This document shows, one piece after another, positions 50,910-56,755 of a DNA stretch of 56,755 bases. This DNA is from a virus: positions 1 through 56,755 of IMG/VR virus record IMGVR_UViG_3300042879_002674. The stretch is one strand, 5' to 3'. Every line of letters starts with the position of its first letter. Positions within the stretch are counted from its first letter, which is position 1. The translations under genes were made by a program, and so were the position numbers. Under the pieces are notes generated by a model. It worked only from the letters and a program-made list of their open reading frames with translations. It ran no database searches and was not told where the DNA came from.

Positions 50910-51155
50910 TTATTTATTTGCTATTTGATTCATAATTTCAAGTACATCATCAGGTGAACACCATCCACGAACATCATCATGCTCGCTCAGTTTCACCCAT
51001 TTCCTATCTGGGCCCCATGCTGCGACTTCAGCTGTGGTCTCACCTTCGTCCGAGTAATTGTTTTTACCAAACTGGACACTCATGGTGTATCCGTTCTTGA
51101 ATATCATATGGAACCCGTTATGATATTCGTTTTGTGTTGCTCTAAATTTGCTCAT
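50910..51155 (-). CDS. Small phage protein (81 aa)
   Basis: An 81-residue protein with FHMIFKNGYTMSVQFGKNNY and AEVAAWGPDRKWVKL, a pattern I have seen in other phages without known role. Beta-rich. Second gene of the 51.4-50.0 kb operon. Confidence 0.7.
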   Translation of the reverse strand: MSKFRATQNEYHNGFHMIFKNGYTMSVQFGKNNYSDEGETTAEVAAWGPDRKWVKLSEHDDVRGWCSPDDVLEIMNQIANK

Positions 51156-51415
51156 ATATTTAATGCTTTTCTTTGTACTTCAATAAACCATTCAATTGTC
51201 TTACTATCCTCCTTAACCGTTTCACTAGCGTCATTTAAAACGCAAACGTCAAAATATGATCTGTGATACTCCATACTGTCATGATAATTTTTATGATCAG
51301 GTTTGATAAACGTTACTCGTCCTCCATCCCCATCATCCACTACCTCATAACCTAATCCTGTTACCATTTCAAATACTAGCTTGTTAAGCGCTTTTCTTGA
51401 TTCTGTTTTATTCAT
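51152..51415 (-). CDS. Small hypothetical protein (87 aa)
   Basis: MNKTESRKALNKLVFEMVTG then a beta-rich region; 87 residues. First gene of the five-gene operon that ends with the lipoprotein; its stop overlaps the next ATG. Confidence 0.7.
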   Translation of the reverse strand: MNKTESRKALNKLVFEMVTGLGYEVVDDGDGGRVTFIKPDHKNYHDSMEYHRSYFDVCVLNDASETVKEDSKTIEWFIEVQRKALNI

Positions 51416-51436
51416 GTTCGTGTTATTTAATTATGA

Positions 51437-51470
51437 CTAAATATAACATCACCTTTACCAGAGGCCAAAC
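51437..51470 (-). promoter_or_regulatory. Early promoter of the caspase-like operon
   Basis: TTTG (51469-51466), N20, TATATTTAG. Confidence 0.8.
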
Positions 51471-51483
51471 CTAGGTACAGAGA

Positions 51484-51501
51484 GGGGCCGCAAGCGGCCC
51501 C
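51484..51501 (-). terminator. Perfect hairpin after the 172-aa gene
   Basis: GGGGCCGC-AA-GCGGCCCC. Upstream in the transcript is ATGTGTGTTTTTAATTATA, the reverse complement of the leader type that precedes many start codons. Confidence 0.7.
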
Positions 51502-51535
51502 ATCTCCTATATAATTAAAAACACACATGAACTAC

Positions 51536-52054
51536 TTAACTGATCCTCTCTAGGTACATGTCCCCAAAGATGTCATCTATCTCATCACTTACCGAATCTG
51601 GATCCAAATCAATCGCACCATCAATTTCATCATGGATAGATCTAGCAATTGAATCTTGATCTAGCTCGATCTCAATCTGGTAACCATAACTCATAGATAG
51701 ATCAACTAAACTATCTGCGTCTAGGTTAGTGTCTGTCACTGCTTCCTTACATTTATCAATTATTCGCCCAGCCAACTTAGTGGCGAAGTCGATCATCTCT
51801 GCTCTGGTAAGGTGAACATGTCCTGCGTACTTATCATCCTCTGTTACCACATATGCACTTTCTACTACTGTTCGTTCCACATCACCAAAACCTCTAACAT
51901 CGAATTCAGGACCTTCGTCTACCACCTCCACAGGTGATTCTTCACATCCGCATCCACAGGCACCGTCACCACAAATGGTTTCACCATATACTCGTTTTCC
52001 AATTGCCTCAATCTTATCATTTAACTCCATTAATTGCTCTAATACTGTCTTCAT
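51536..52054 (-). CDS. Acidic protein with Cys-rich CGDGACGCGC loop (172 aa)
   Basis: A 172-residue acidic protein. Near residue 27 it has CGDGACGCGCEES (four Cys), a likely metal site; the C-terminal half is Asp/Glu/Ile-rich helix. Own promoter and own terminator. Not recognised. Confidence 0.7.
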   Translation of the reverse strand: MKTVLEQLMELNDKIEAIGKRVYGETICGDGACGCGCEESPVEVVDEGPEFDVRGFGDVERTVVESAYVVTEDDKYAGHVHLTRAEMIDFATKLAGRIIDKCKEAVTDTNLDADSLVDLSMSYGYQIEIELDQDSIARSIHDEIDGAIDLDPDSVSDEIDDIFGDMYLERIS

Positions 52055-52076
52055 GTTATCTGTTTTTATTATTGAT

Positions 52077-52110
52077 CTAAATATAATGTCTTATCCTCCG
52101 AGAGCCAAAC
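52077..52110 (-). promoter_or_regulatory. Early promoter for the 172-aa gene
   Basis: TTTG (52109-52106), N20, TATATTTAG. Confidence 0.8.
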
Positions 52111-52115
52111 CTACT

Positions 52116-52385
52116 TTAGTTAAGGTAAAACCCTATTTCCTGTACTTCGTTCTTGGCAAAATTTTTAGCCGACTGTAGGAAGTGTAGGTGCAAGTGCAAG
52201 GCATTTATGTCGTCCATAATCTCCCTAGTTGGTCTCATGTCTAGGAACATCATCGAGTTATGTTCTAGTTCCTGTATCTGTTTCAACGCTTGGTCTATCG
52301 ATTTATTAGCCGTGCTTAATATATCTAGGATCTGGTGCGCCTGAATACGCTCTAATACTTCGTCGGTGTGTTTATCGTAATCCAT
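52116..52385 (-). CDS. Small helical protein (89 aa)
   Basis: An 89-residue fully helical protein (VLERIQAHQILDILSTANKS; LHLHLHFLQSAKNFAKNEV). 1 bp after the 88-aa gene. Coiled coil likely; not recognised. Confidence 0.65.
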   Translation of the reverse strand: MDYDKHTDEVLERIQAHQILDILSTANKSIDQALKQIQELEHNSMMFLDMRPTREIMDDINALHLHLHFLQSAKNFAKNEVQEIGFYLN

Positions 52386-52386
52386 C

Positions 52387-52653
52387 TTATTTAAATTTAC
52401 TTATAATGTTTTTGATACAATGTCCTTCTCCTAAATTAATAGTCCAAACACTTCTAACCATTCTTTTTTTACCATCCTTAACTCCTACTACCTTCATAAT
52501 TCGTTCTTCACCTGTAAAACCTTTACATCCTTCCTTTCTCATCCAATAATAAAAAGTAATGTTTACACCATCTACCTTTACATCCTTCTCCCAATACTGG
52601 TTAATGCAATGATCTTTCGTTGAATTAATTTGTTCTTCTCTGAAATTTTTCAT
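52387..52653 (-). CDS. Small basic protein with Cys (88 aa)
   Basis: Start at 52653 (MKNFREEQIN); the upstream in-frame extension is promoter sequence. Strand-rich, basic, with a Lys-rich turn KDGKKRMVRS. The first residues MKNF resemble the MKNL starts of two other early genes, probably because the leader is duplicated. Confidence 0.65.
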   Translation of the reverse strand: MKNFREEQINSTKDHCINQYWEKDVKVDGVNITFYYWMRKEGCKGFTGEERIMKVVGVKDGKKRMVRSVWTINLGEGHCIKNIISKFK

Positions 52654-52673
52654 ATTCGTGTTTTTAATTATAC

Positions 52674-52707
52674 CTGAATATAACATCCATGTTCGGCTAA
52701 GCCAAAC
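52674..52707 (-). promoter_or_regulatory. Early promoter for the 88-aa/89-aa genes
   Basis: TTTG (52706-52703), N20, TATATTCAG. Confidence 0.8.
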
Positions 52708-52713
52708 AGAAGT

Positions 52714-52729
52714 GGGCCCCTTTGGGCCC
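52714..52729 (-). terminator. GGGCCC hairpin after the HTH gene
   Basis: Two self-complementary GGGCCC copies 4 nt apart, after GTGTGTGTTTTTCAGAAA in the HTH transcript's 3' UTR. Confidence 0.6.
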
Positions 52730-52759
52730 CTTTCTGAAAAACACACACATGGCTGGGTA

Positions 52760-52969
52760 TTAACCCACTAGCTCGATAGTCTTCATACGACGACGAGACA
52801 TATTGTACATAGCGTTCGCTACGTCTTGGTTCACCGAACGGCGACCGTTAATGATGTTTGAAACATGACTGGTAGAATAACCAGTTGTCTCTGCTAGGCG
52901 AGCAGTGTCACCTTTACGTTGACGTGCATTGTAGAACGCCAATTTTGCTGTACGATTTAATTTACGCAT
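52760..52969 (-). CDS. HTH (Cro/C1-type) DNA-binding regulator (69 aa)
   Basis: A 69-residue protein with an XRE-type helix-turn-helix: DTARLAETTGYSTSHVSNII (residues ~21-40) with the recognition helix STSHVSNIINGRR. Basic ends (RKLNRTAKLA; SRRRMK). A small repressor or activator of phage promoters. Its own promoter has CTTG instead of TTTG, a possible sign of separate control. Confidence 0.85.
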   Translation of the reverse strand: MRKLNRTAKLAFYNARQRKGDTARLAETTGYSTSHVSNIINGRRSVNQDVANAMYNMSRRRMKTIELVG

Positions 52970-52995
52970 AACTTTTATTAATTATTTATTTATAT

Positions 52996-53028
52996 CTCAA
53001 TATACGATAGCACTAATGTTAGAGCAAG
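52996..53028 (-). promoter_or_regulatory. Variant promoter of the HTH gene
   Basis: CTTG (53028-53025), N20, TATATTGAG; 27 nt before ATG. Confidence 0.55.
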
Positions 53029-53048
53029 CTATCCTTAAGAAAGGGAAA

Positions 53049-53073
53049 GACCTAAGCTGATCAGGCCTAGGTC
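53049..53073 (-). terminator. Hairpin after the tRNA-Leu transcript
   Basis: Stem GACCTA/TAGGTC around the palindrome CTGATCAG, followed on the minus strand by TTTCCCTTTCTT. Confidence 0.6.
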
Positions 53074-53262
53074 TCCATTGTTGGGGCGCTTTGCTTCGCG
53101 TTCGAATCCCATGAGTAAGTTGGTTATTCATCTAACTGGCGTACGTTCCAGTCGATATAGCCTTGCCTAAGGGCCTTCCTCATTGTTACCAGATTAAATG
53201 TCTCATAATCTACCCTTTGGTCCTATAATCTCCCTTCGGGTCTCATAATCAACTACTGGTAT
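53074..53262. other. Noncoding stretch between tRNA-Leu and its terminator
   Basis: 190 nt with no gene. It holds three tandem 20-bp units at 53201-53260 (listed separately) and a lone TTCGAAT that resembles a T-loop but lacks a pairing stem. Confidence 0.5.
53201..53260. repeat. Three tandem imperfect 20-bp units
   Basis: Units start at 53201, 53221 and 53241; TCTCATAATC opens the first and third exactly and TCCTATAATC the second; each ends in a G-rich YTTCGGG/CTTTGG-type tail. Confidence 0.7.
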
Positions 53263-53351
53263 TGGTAGCCGGAGTGGGAATCGAACCCACACTGCCGTTT
53301 CGGGCAACAGGATTTTAAGTCCTGCGTGTCTACCTATTTCACCACCCGGCC
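53263..53351 (-). tRNA. tRNA-Leu (UAA), CCA encoded
   Basis: 89 nt: acceptor GGCCGGG/TCCGGCT with two G-U pairs, anticodon stem CAGGA/TCCTG with loop CTTAAAA, class II variable arm TTGCCCGAAACGGCAGT, T-arm GTGGG-TTCGATT-CCCAC, discriminator A and CCA. Complete and well formed, and co-transcribed with the 53-aa gene. Confidence 0.95.
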
Positions 53352-53360
53352 ATTTGAGGC

Positions 53361-53522
53361 TTATGCCTCCGGAGTCGCTTCCGCTTGTTCAACCTCAGCC
53401 TTAGGCTTAGATGGACGTCCACGTTTAATTACTCCTCCGTTTGCTGCAACTCGTGCTGCGCGGGCCGCTAATCGTGCTTGACGTGCGCTACCCTCTACTA
53501 CTGGTCTTCCTTTTTGTGACAT
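53361..53522 (-). CDS. Small AT-hook, Ala/Arg-rich protein (53 aa)
   Basis: MSQKGRPVVEGSARQARLAA ... VIKRGRPSKPKAE: an Ala/Arg helix and an AT-hook core KRGRPSKP. Small DNA-binding protein for AT-rich DNA. Leader AATAAAGGTT directly before ATG. Stop codon lies in the hairpin GAGGC-TTAT-GCCTC; tRNA-Leu follows 10 bp later. Confidence 0.75.
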   Translation of the reverse strand: MSQKGRPVVEGSARQARLAARAARVAANGGVIKRGRPSKPKAEVEQAEATPEA

Positions 53523-53552
53523 AACCTTTATTTATTTGTTTTTATTATTTAT

Positions 53553-53586
53553 CTGAATATAACATACCTACTTGGCTGAGCCAAAC
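53553..53586 (-). promoter_or_regulatory. Early promoter for AT-hook gene and tRNA-Leu
   Basis: TTTG (53585-53582), N20, TATATTCAG. Confidence 0.8.
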
Positions 53587-53859
53587 CTATCTACCCATTT
53601 CTTTCTCCCACTCATCCCCGTCTATAAACATCCCAGGTCCAGACCCTAGACTATCTACGAACTCTTGAACTTCATCAAACAACTCAGCATTGTCAACATA
53701 GTCATATAATGTTCCTGTTTTACTTGATAATGTAAAGTCAATTACTGTTCCATCTTCACCTGCCCATTCAGTATAGATTAGGATTTTTTCTGTTGGGTGG
53801 TCAATAACATAAACATTCTGTGTTATTCCTGATTGTGTGATTTGATTTCTTAATTTCAT
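53587..53859 (-). CDS. Small acidic hypothetical protein (90 aa)
   Basis: A 90-residue protein with strands NVYVIDHPTEKILIYTEWAG and an acidic helical C-terminus ending EKEMGR. Own promoter. Not recognised. Confidence 0.65.
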   Translation of the reverse strand: MKLRNQITQSGITQNVYVIDHPTEKILIYTEWAGEDGTVIDFTLSSKTGTLYDYVDNAELFDEVQEFVDSLGSGPGMFIDGDEWEKEMGR

Positions 53860-53876
53860 GTGTTTCTTATTTATGA

Positions 53877-53910
53877 TTAAATATAACGTCCTGATCCCCC
53901 TAAGCCAAAC
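53877..53910 (-). promoter_or_regulatory. Early promoter for the 90-aa gene
   Basis: TTTG (53909-53906), N20, TATATTTAA. Confidence 0.8.
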
Positions 53911-54180
53911 TTATTCGTGGATAAGATTCACTTCTTTTACCACTTCTGAAACATTAAACTCTCGCTCCTCAGCTACGGCTATAAGTTGTTTAATCTGTAG
54001 TGCGTCAAAGGCGTTATCTGGGTTTAATACGTCGGTTAAGGCCGTTATAAACGTCTTAAATACCGCATCATCCACATTGTGATAACTGATAACTCCTTTA
54101 ATAGTTCCAATTAACTTGCCGTAACGGGCGTGAATTGATTGTTCTGCATCTTTACCTGGCTCAATTACTAAATTTTTCAT
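53911..54180 (-). CDS. Small helical protein (89 aa)
   Basis: Start at 54180 (MKNLVIEPGKD); the upstream extension is the translated promoter. An 89-residue helical protein (IHARYGKLIGTIKGVISYHN; ITALTDVLNPDNAFDALQIK). Not recognised. Confidence 0.65.
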   Translation of the reverse strand: MKNLVIEPGKDAEQSIHARYGKLIGTIKGVISYHNVDDAVFKTFITALTDVLNPDNAFDALQIKQLIAVAEEREFNVSEVVKEVNLIHE

Positions 54181-54200
54181 ATATCTGTTTTTAATTATAC

Positions 54201-54234
54201 CTGAATATAACATCGCTCTACCTGGAAGCCAAAC
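54201..54234 (-). promoter_or_regulatory. Early promoter for the 89-aa gene
   Basis: TTTG (54233-54230), N20, TATATTCAG. Confidence 0.8.
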
Positions 54235-54248
54235 CTAACACGAAAGAG

Positions 54249-54264
54249 GGGCCATAAATGGCCC
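54249..54264 (-). terminator. Hairpin after the RecA-like gene
   Basis: GGGCCAT-TT-ATGGCCC stem. Between stop and hairpin lies GTGTGTGTTTTTTAATTATAG, complementary to the gene's own 5' leader. Confidence 0.65.
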
Positions 54265-54293
54265 ACCCTTCCTATAATTAAAAAACACACACT

Positions 54294-55097
54294 TTATTCC
54301 TCTTCGTCCGCCTCTGGCAAACTGTACTCAACTTGGTTAAAACCAATTCTATATTTGATATATGATTCAGTATCACAATCTCTGTTTTTACTGAAATATA
54401 CCTTTCTACTATCACTACCTTTAATTCTATCAATATGACACATTGCTTCGGTCATGTGTTTCAATCTGTTACTACCTGCAAAATCACCTGCTTTAGTTAC
54501 TTGTTGAATGTTAATAAACGATGTGTACTTTTTTAATTTATTACCACCTTTCTTAACTGTTGATTGTAAGTTCAAAAACCATAACTCCGCAGCGCTTTCA
54601 GTTGTACGGTAAGTATCTTTAAACATTTCAATTACCTCAGCAATACTATCAATTGCAATCACATCATAACCTTGGTCGAACACATACTCCATTGTCTCAC
54701 GAACCGTTTCAGTATAGTTCTTCAAAAATAATGTCGGTACAACCTTAAAACCAGGCATACGTTTACAATATTTGAAGTGACCAATTTCATCCATCTCACC
54801 ACTCACAAACAATACCTTTTTACCTTTAGACGCTAGTTTAGATAACATATCTAATACCACCGTACTCTTACCTGAACCTGGTCCGCCGCAGATAATCATA
54901 TTAACAGCAGGCATTAAACCCTTATCTGTTGATAAAATCGAATCCATCAACGTTCCAGTTGACATTGGGCGAAATACAGACTCGTTAAATGATAACTCAG
55001 AACCTTTAAATATTTGAACTGATTTTGGGTCGAACGCTACTGTTTCTTTAACTTTTGGCTTACGACCTCTTTTCTTTTGCATTACTAAATTTTTCAT
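54294..55097 (-). CDS. RecA/RadA-like ATPase (recombinase candidate), 267 aa
   Basis: N-terminal basic, AT-hook-like KKRGRKPK, then a RecA core: Walker A GGPGSGKST (residues ~71-79), a catalytic Glu in FVSGEMDE and Walker B VIAIDSIAE (near residue 125). The protein is a core-only RecA-like ATPase; T4 UvsX is ~390 aa, so this is shorter, similar in size to Sak4-type single-strand annealing-associated proteins. A role in recombination or replication is likely, not proven. Own promoter and terminator. Confidence 0.8.
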   Translation of the reverse strand: MKNLVMQKKRGRKPKVKETVAFDPKSVQIFKGSELSFNESVFRPMSTGTLMDSILSTDKGLMPAVNMIICGGPGSGKSTVVLDMLSKLASKGKKVLFVSGEMDEIGHFKYCKRMPGFKVVPTLFLKNYTETVRETMEYVFDQGYDVIAIDSIAEVIEMFKDTYRTTESAAELWFLNLQSTVKKGGNKLKKYTSFINIQQVTKAGDFAGSNRLKHMTEAMCHIDRIKGSDSRKVYFSKNRDCDTESYIKYRIGFNQVEYSLPEADEEE

Positions 55098-55118
55098 GTG
55101 TGTGTTTTTTATTATGAA

Positions 55119-55152
55119 TTAAATATAACATCATCTGACCCAAAGGCCAAAC
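55119..55152 (-). promoter_or_regulatory. Early promoter for the RecA-like gene
   Basis: TTTG (55151-55148), N20, TATATTTAA; leader AAAAAACACACAC before ATG. Confidence 0.8.
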
Positions 55153-55167
55153 AAGAGGTAACAAATG

Positions 55168-55356
55168 TTACCCTTGAATCATCCTACCCTCCTCAAATAT
55201 AACCCAACTAAAATCTGAGTAATGTTCGCCTGGTGATAAGAATTCCTCTTTAATTAAATGATTATTTAACTCATCTTTAAAACATCTAATAGATGTAAAA
55301 TCATAAATGTCATTACGATCTACAAAGATCAAATAGGTGTAAATTTCTTGATACAT
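55168..55356 (-). CDS. Small acidic protein (62 aa)
   Basis: MYQEIYTYLIFVDRNDIYDF and a C-terminal SDFSWVIFEEGRM: a 62-residue alpha/beta peptide with acidic surface. Own promoter. Not recognised. Confidence 0.6.
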   Translation of the reverse strand: MYQEIYTYLIFVDRNDIYDFTSIRCFKDELNNHLIKEEFLSPGEHYSDFSWVIFEEGRMIQG

Positions 55357-55379
55357 GTGTTATTATTTTTTAATTATAC

Positions 55380-55413
55380 CTAAATATAACATCACCTAAC
55401 CCAAAGGCCAAAC
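55380..55413 (-). promoter_or_regulatory. Early promoter for the 62-aa gene
   Basis: TTTG (55412-55409), N20, TATATTTAG. Confidence 0.8.
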
Positions 55414-55415
55414 AG

Positions 55416-55437
55416 AGGGACACATTCCTGTGCCCCT
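55416..55437 (-). terminator. Hairpin after the 115-aa gene
   Basis: 9-bp stem AGGGGCACA/TGTGTCCCT with GGAA loop (minus strand), one G-U pair, 16 bp after the stop. Confidence 0.65.
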
Positions 55438-55453
55438 CCATTTAAAGGTAATT

Positions 55454-55801
55454 TTACTTACCTAAACCCTCTAATACAACCTCAACTACACTCTCAACAT
55501 TCTCCTCATCCAACACCCAATCAATACTATCTACAACCTCACTTAACACTCTACCTCTACTAACTTTAACTTCTAAACCACCCATCACATCACTATTACG
55601 TTTAGTGTATAAGGCACCTCCAAAATCAAAATTATCTTTTTTACTTAACTCAAACTTCACACCATTTGCAACGGCATTACTAATTGTTTTAGTAAATTCA
55701 ATTAACTCCTCTCTTGTGAAAGTAATACTTTCATTATTAATTTCGTTTTCTAACTCTGCAATTTTTGCTTTTAAACCTAACAATTCTGCGAACTTGTTCA
55801 T
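55454..55801 (-). CDS. Small hypothetical protein (115 aa)
   Basis: A 115-residue protein: N-terminal helix (FAELLGLKAKIAELENEINN), then FTREELIEFTKTISNAV and a Val/Glu-rich C-terminus. Own promoter and terminator; A-rich leader. Not recognised. Confidence 0.65.
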   Translation of the reverse strand: MNKFAELLGLKAKIAELENEINNESITFTREELIEFTKTISNAVANGVKFELSKKDNFDFGGALYTKRNSDVMGGLEVKVSRGRVLSEVVDSIDWVLDEENVESVVEVVLEGLGK

Positions 55802-55836
55802 ACTTTTTTGTTTTTAATTATTATTTTTTTATTTGA

Positions 55837-55870
55837 CTAAATATAACATCCCTTTATTACAAGGCCAAAC
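55837..55870 (-). promoter_or_regulatory. Early promoter for the 115-aa gene
   Basis: TTTG (55869-55866), N20, TATATTTAG. Confidence 0.8.
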
Positions 55871-56122
55871 CTACTTTACCCACTCTATAACCTCCCCTAA
55901 ACCGTCTTCTACACTAAACTCTACAGTACCATTCTCATCTTCCTCAAATTCAAACATGTCATTAACATCCTTATCACTAGTAAATAATACTGCATACTCA
56001 TTAATTACGCTTGAAATTAACTTTTCTTGTTCTGTTGTTAACGGCTCATTAAATATTTTTTCAACGTAGCCGTACTGTGAATTGTAAATAAACCCTGTAA
56101 CCCCTTCTTTTAATTTTAACAT
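55871..56122 (-). CDS. Small acidic protein (83 aa)
   Basis: MLKLKEGVTGFIYNSQYGYV then an acidic C-terminus with EFEEDENGTVEFSVEDGLGE. 83 residues. Own promoter. Not recognised. Confidence 0.65.
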   Translation of the reverse strand: MLKLKEGVTGFIYNSQYGYVEKIFNEPLTTEQEKLISSVINEYAVLFTSDKDVNDMFEFEEDENGTVEFSVEDGLGEVIEWVK

Positions 56123-56147
56123 ATTATTTGTGTTTTTTTAATTATGA

Positions 56148-56181
56148 CTGAATATAACATCAATGTTCAGCAGAGCCAAAC
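56148..56181 (-). promoter_or_regulatory. Early promoter for the 83-aa gene
   Basis: TTTG (56180-56177), N20, TATATTCAG. Confidence 0.8.
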
Positions 56182-56186
56182 AAAAT

Positions 56187-56210
56187 GGTGAGGGAGTTTA
56201 AATACTCACC
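56187..56210 (-). terminator. Hairpin spanning the stop of the 65-aa gene
   Basis: GGTGAG/CTCACC stem with the stop codon (56198-56200) in the loop. Confidence 0.5.
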
Positions 56211-56395
56211 TCACAAATACCATAGTCGGTTAAACCATCAAAATCATCATCAAATACATTTCCTACATCAAACCCTGGAAATTCAAAGTTATACTCAAAA
56301 TCTGTGTGGTCAGTAACTGATAATACTAACTCCATTTCTCCGTGACCTTGTTCTTTTAACTCTGTTAATTGGTCGATTAATTCTTGTACTGTCAT
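56198..56395 (-). CDS. Small acidic protein (65 aa)
   Basis: MTVQELIDQLTELKEQGHGE then a beta/acidic tail (VFDDDFDGLTDYGICEVS). The opening TVQELIDQL...GHGEMELVLS is a pattern seen in small phage proteins of unknown function. Own promoter. Confidence 0.7.
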   Translation of the reverse strand: MTVQELIDQLTELKEQGHGEMELVLSVTDHTDFEYNFEFPGFDVGNVFDDDFDGLTDYGICEVSI

Positions 56396-56418
56396 GTGTT
56401 ATTAATTTTTAATTATAC

Positions 56419-56452
56419 TTAAATATAACATCAATGACACACAAAGCCAAAC
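56419..56452 (-). promoter_or_regulatory. Early promoter for the 65-aa gene
   Basis: TTTG (56451-56448), N20, TATATTTAA. Confidence 0.8.
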
Positions 56453-56461
56453 AAAAGGTGA

Positions 56462-56479
56462 GGGAGGTTTAACCCTCCT
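56462..56479 (-). terminator. Hairpin at the end of the partial gene
   Basis: GGAGG/CCTCC stem (extended by a G-U and an A-U pair) containing the stop codon in its loop. Confidence 0.5.
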
Positions 56480-56755
56480 TTTGCGCCGATAAGAATTTCT
56501 CTGCTTGGCTCCAGTTCTGAAACCATGGGTTGTCGTTGTACTTATTCACACTCACATTTAGGTCTATCTGGCCTGGGAAGTGATAGTCGATATGCCTAAG
56601 CACCTTTTGCACCAATGAGGACTTGACGTACACCCAAAACTGGCCTCCCTCGCTGTCGTAAAGGATCCCTTCTCTTGGCTTAAATACCTCTTTGAGTGAG
56701 TCCTCAATGGTGTAGTGAGATAATTCTCCCTTGGCGCACCCAGTTAGTTCAATTG
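56469..56755 (-). CDS. Partial hypothetical protein (C-terminal ~94 aa)
   Basis: The reading frame enters at the window edge, so the start is missing. Visible residues include GGQFWVYVKSSLVQKVLRHI and NKYNDNPWFQNWSQAEKFLS; the composition is aromatic and basic, GC-richer than its neighbours. Not recognised. Confidence 0.6.
   Translation of the reverse strand, partial: IELTGCAKGELSHYTIEDSLKEVFKPREGILYDSEGGQFWVYVKSSLVQKVLRHIDYHFPGQIDLNVSVNKYNDNPWFQNWSQAEKFLSAQKEG

Noticed and set aside
53090-53115. tRNA T-arm on the plus strand (TTCGAAT)
   Set aside because: No matching 5-bp stem, acceptor or anticodon arm nearby.
49991-54213. Upstream extensions beginning MLYSGIIKN on several small genes
   Set aside because: This peptide is the translated promoter/leader (ATGTTATATTCAGGTATAATTAAAAAC); true starts follow at 49990, 52653 and 54180.
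1-56755. CRISPR array, insertion sequence or integrase
   Set aside because: No evenly spaced direct repeats with variable spacers, no transposase or integrase motif, and no terminal inverted repeats were seen.

Overview
The window is a 56.8 kb stretch of an AT-rich, T4-like (contractile-tailed) phage genome that most likely infects a member of the Bacteroidota, probably a flavobacterium. The phage assignment rests on a gp25-type baseplate wedge protein, a gp6/Baseplate_J-type wedge protein, a spike-like protein, a gp55-type late sigma factor and a gp61-type primase in one gene array. The host assignment rests on about 22 near-identical promoters of the form TTTG-N19/20-TATATTtAG, which fit the Bacteroidota -33/-7 pattern, and on A-rich leaders without a good Shine-Dalgarno sequence. 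All genes but one lie on the minus strand, so transcription runs from high to low coordinates.

Layout in transcription order. (1) 56.7-42.5 kb is the early/accessory region: many short genes, most in small cassettes of terminator hairpin, promoter, A-rich leader and 1-6 genes. It holds a RecA-like ATPase, an HTH regulator, AT-hook proteins, a caspase-like protein in an operon with membrane and lipoprotein genes, a DUF932 protein, an HD-domain hydrolase, a GNAT acetyltransferase, three ordinary tRNA genes (Leu-UAA, Thr-UGU, Met/CAU) and two oversized tRNA-like genes. (2) 42.2-23.5 kb is the late sigma factor followed by baseplate and tail structural genes, interrupted by a single plus-strand lipoprotein gene with its own promoter. 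(3) 23.5-20.5 kb holds a GIY-YIG protein, primase, a PD-(D/E)XK nuclease and a P-loop kinase. (4) 20.5-5 kb is a late cluster of virion/head-type proteins: a nucleotidyltransferase-zinc ribbon-metallopeptidase fusion, a HAD phosphatase, a Dps-like protein, a histone-like protein, basic Cys-rich proteins, a spanin-like pair and two giant proteins. (5) 4.9-0 kb holds an FAD-dependent dehydrogenase, a metallopeptidase/VWA protein, a MoxR-type AAA+ ATPase and an unknown protein.

The most notable signal is a short amphipathic N-terminal peptide, roughly M-(I/x)-K-L-x-x-L-L-x-E, on many otherwise unrelated proteins, including enzymes. It is identical (MIKLTDLLKE) on a P-loop kinase at 21.3 kb and a GNAT acetyltransferase at 47.4 kb. 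By analogy with the T4 capsid-targeting sequence cleaved by the gp21 protease, I infer that this phage packages a set of enzymes in its capsid and injects them with its DNA. Other points of interest are a late-promoter core (TATTTAT) that is the reverse complement of the T4 late box, two tRNA-Leu-like genes with a hairpin inserted in the D-loop, a caspase-like H/C-dyad protein, and a folded 5' leader upstream of the HD hydrolase.
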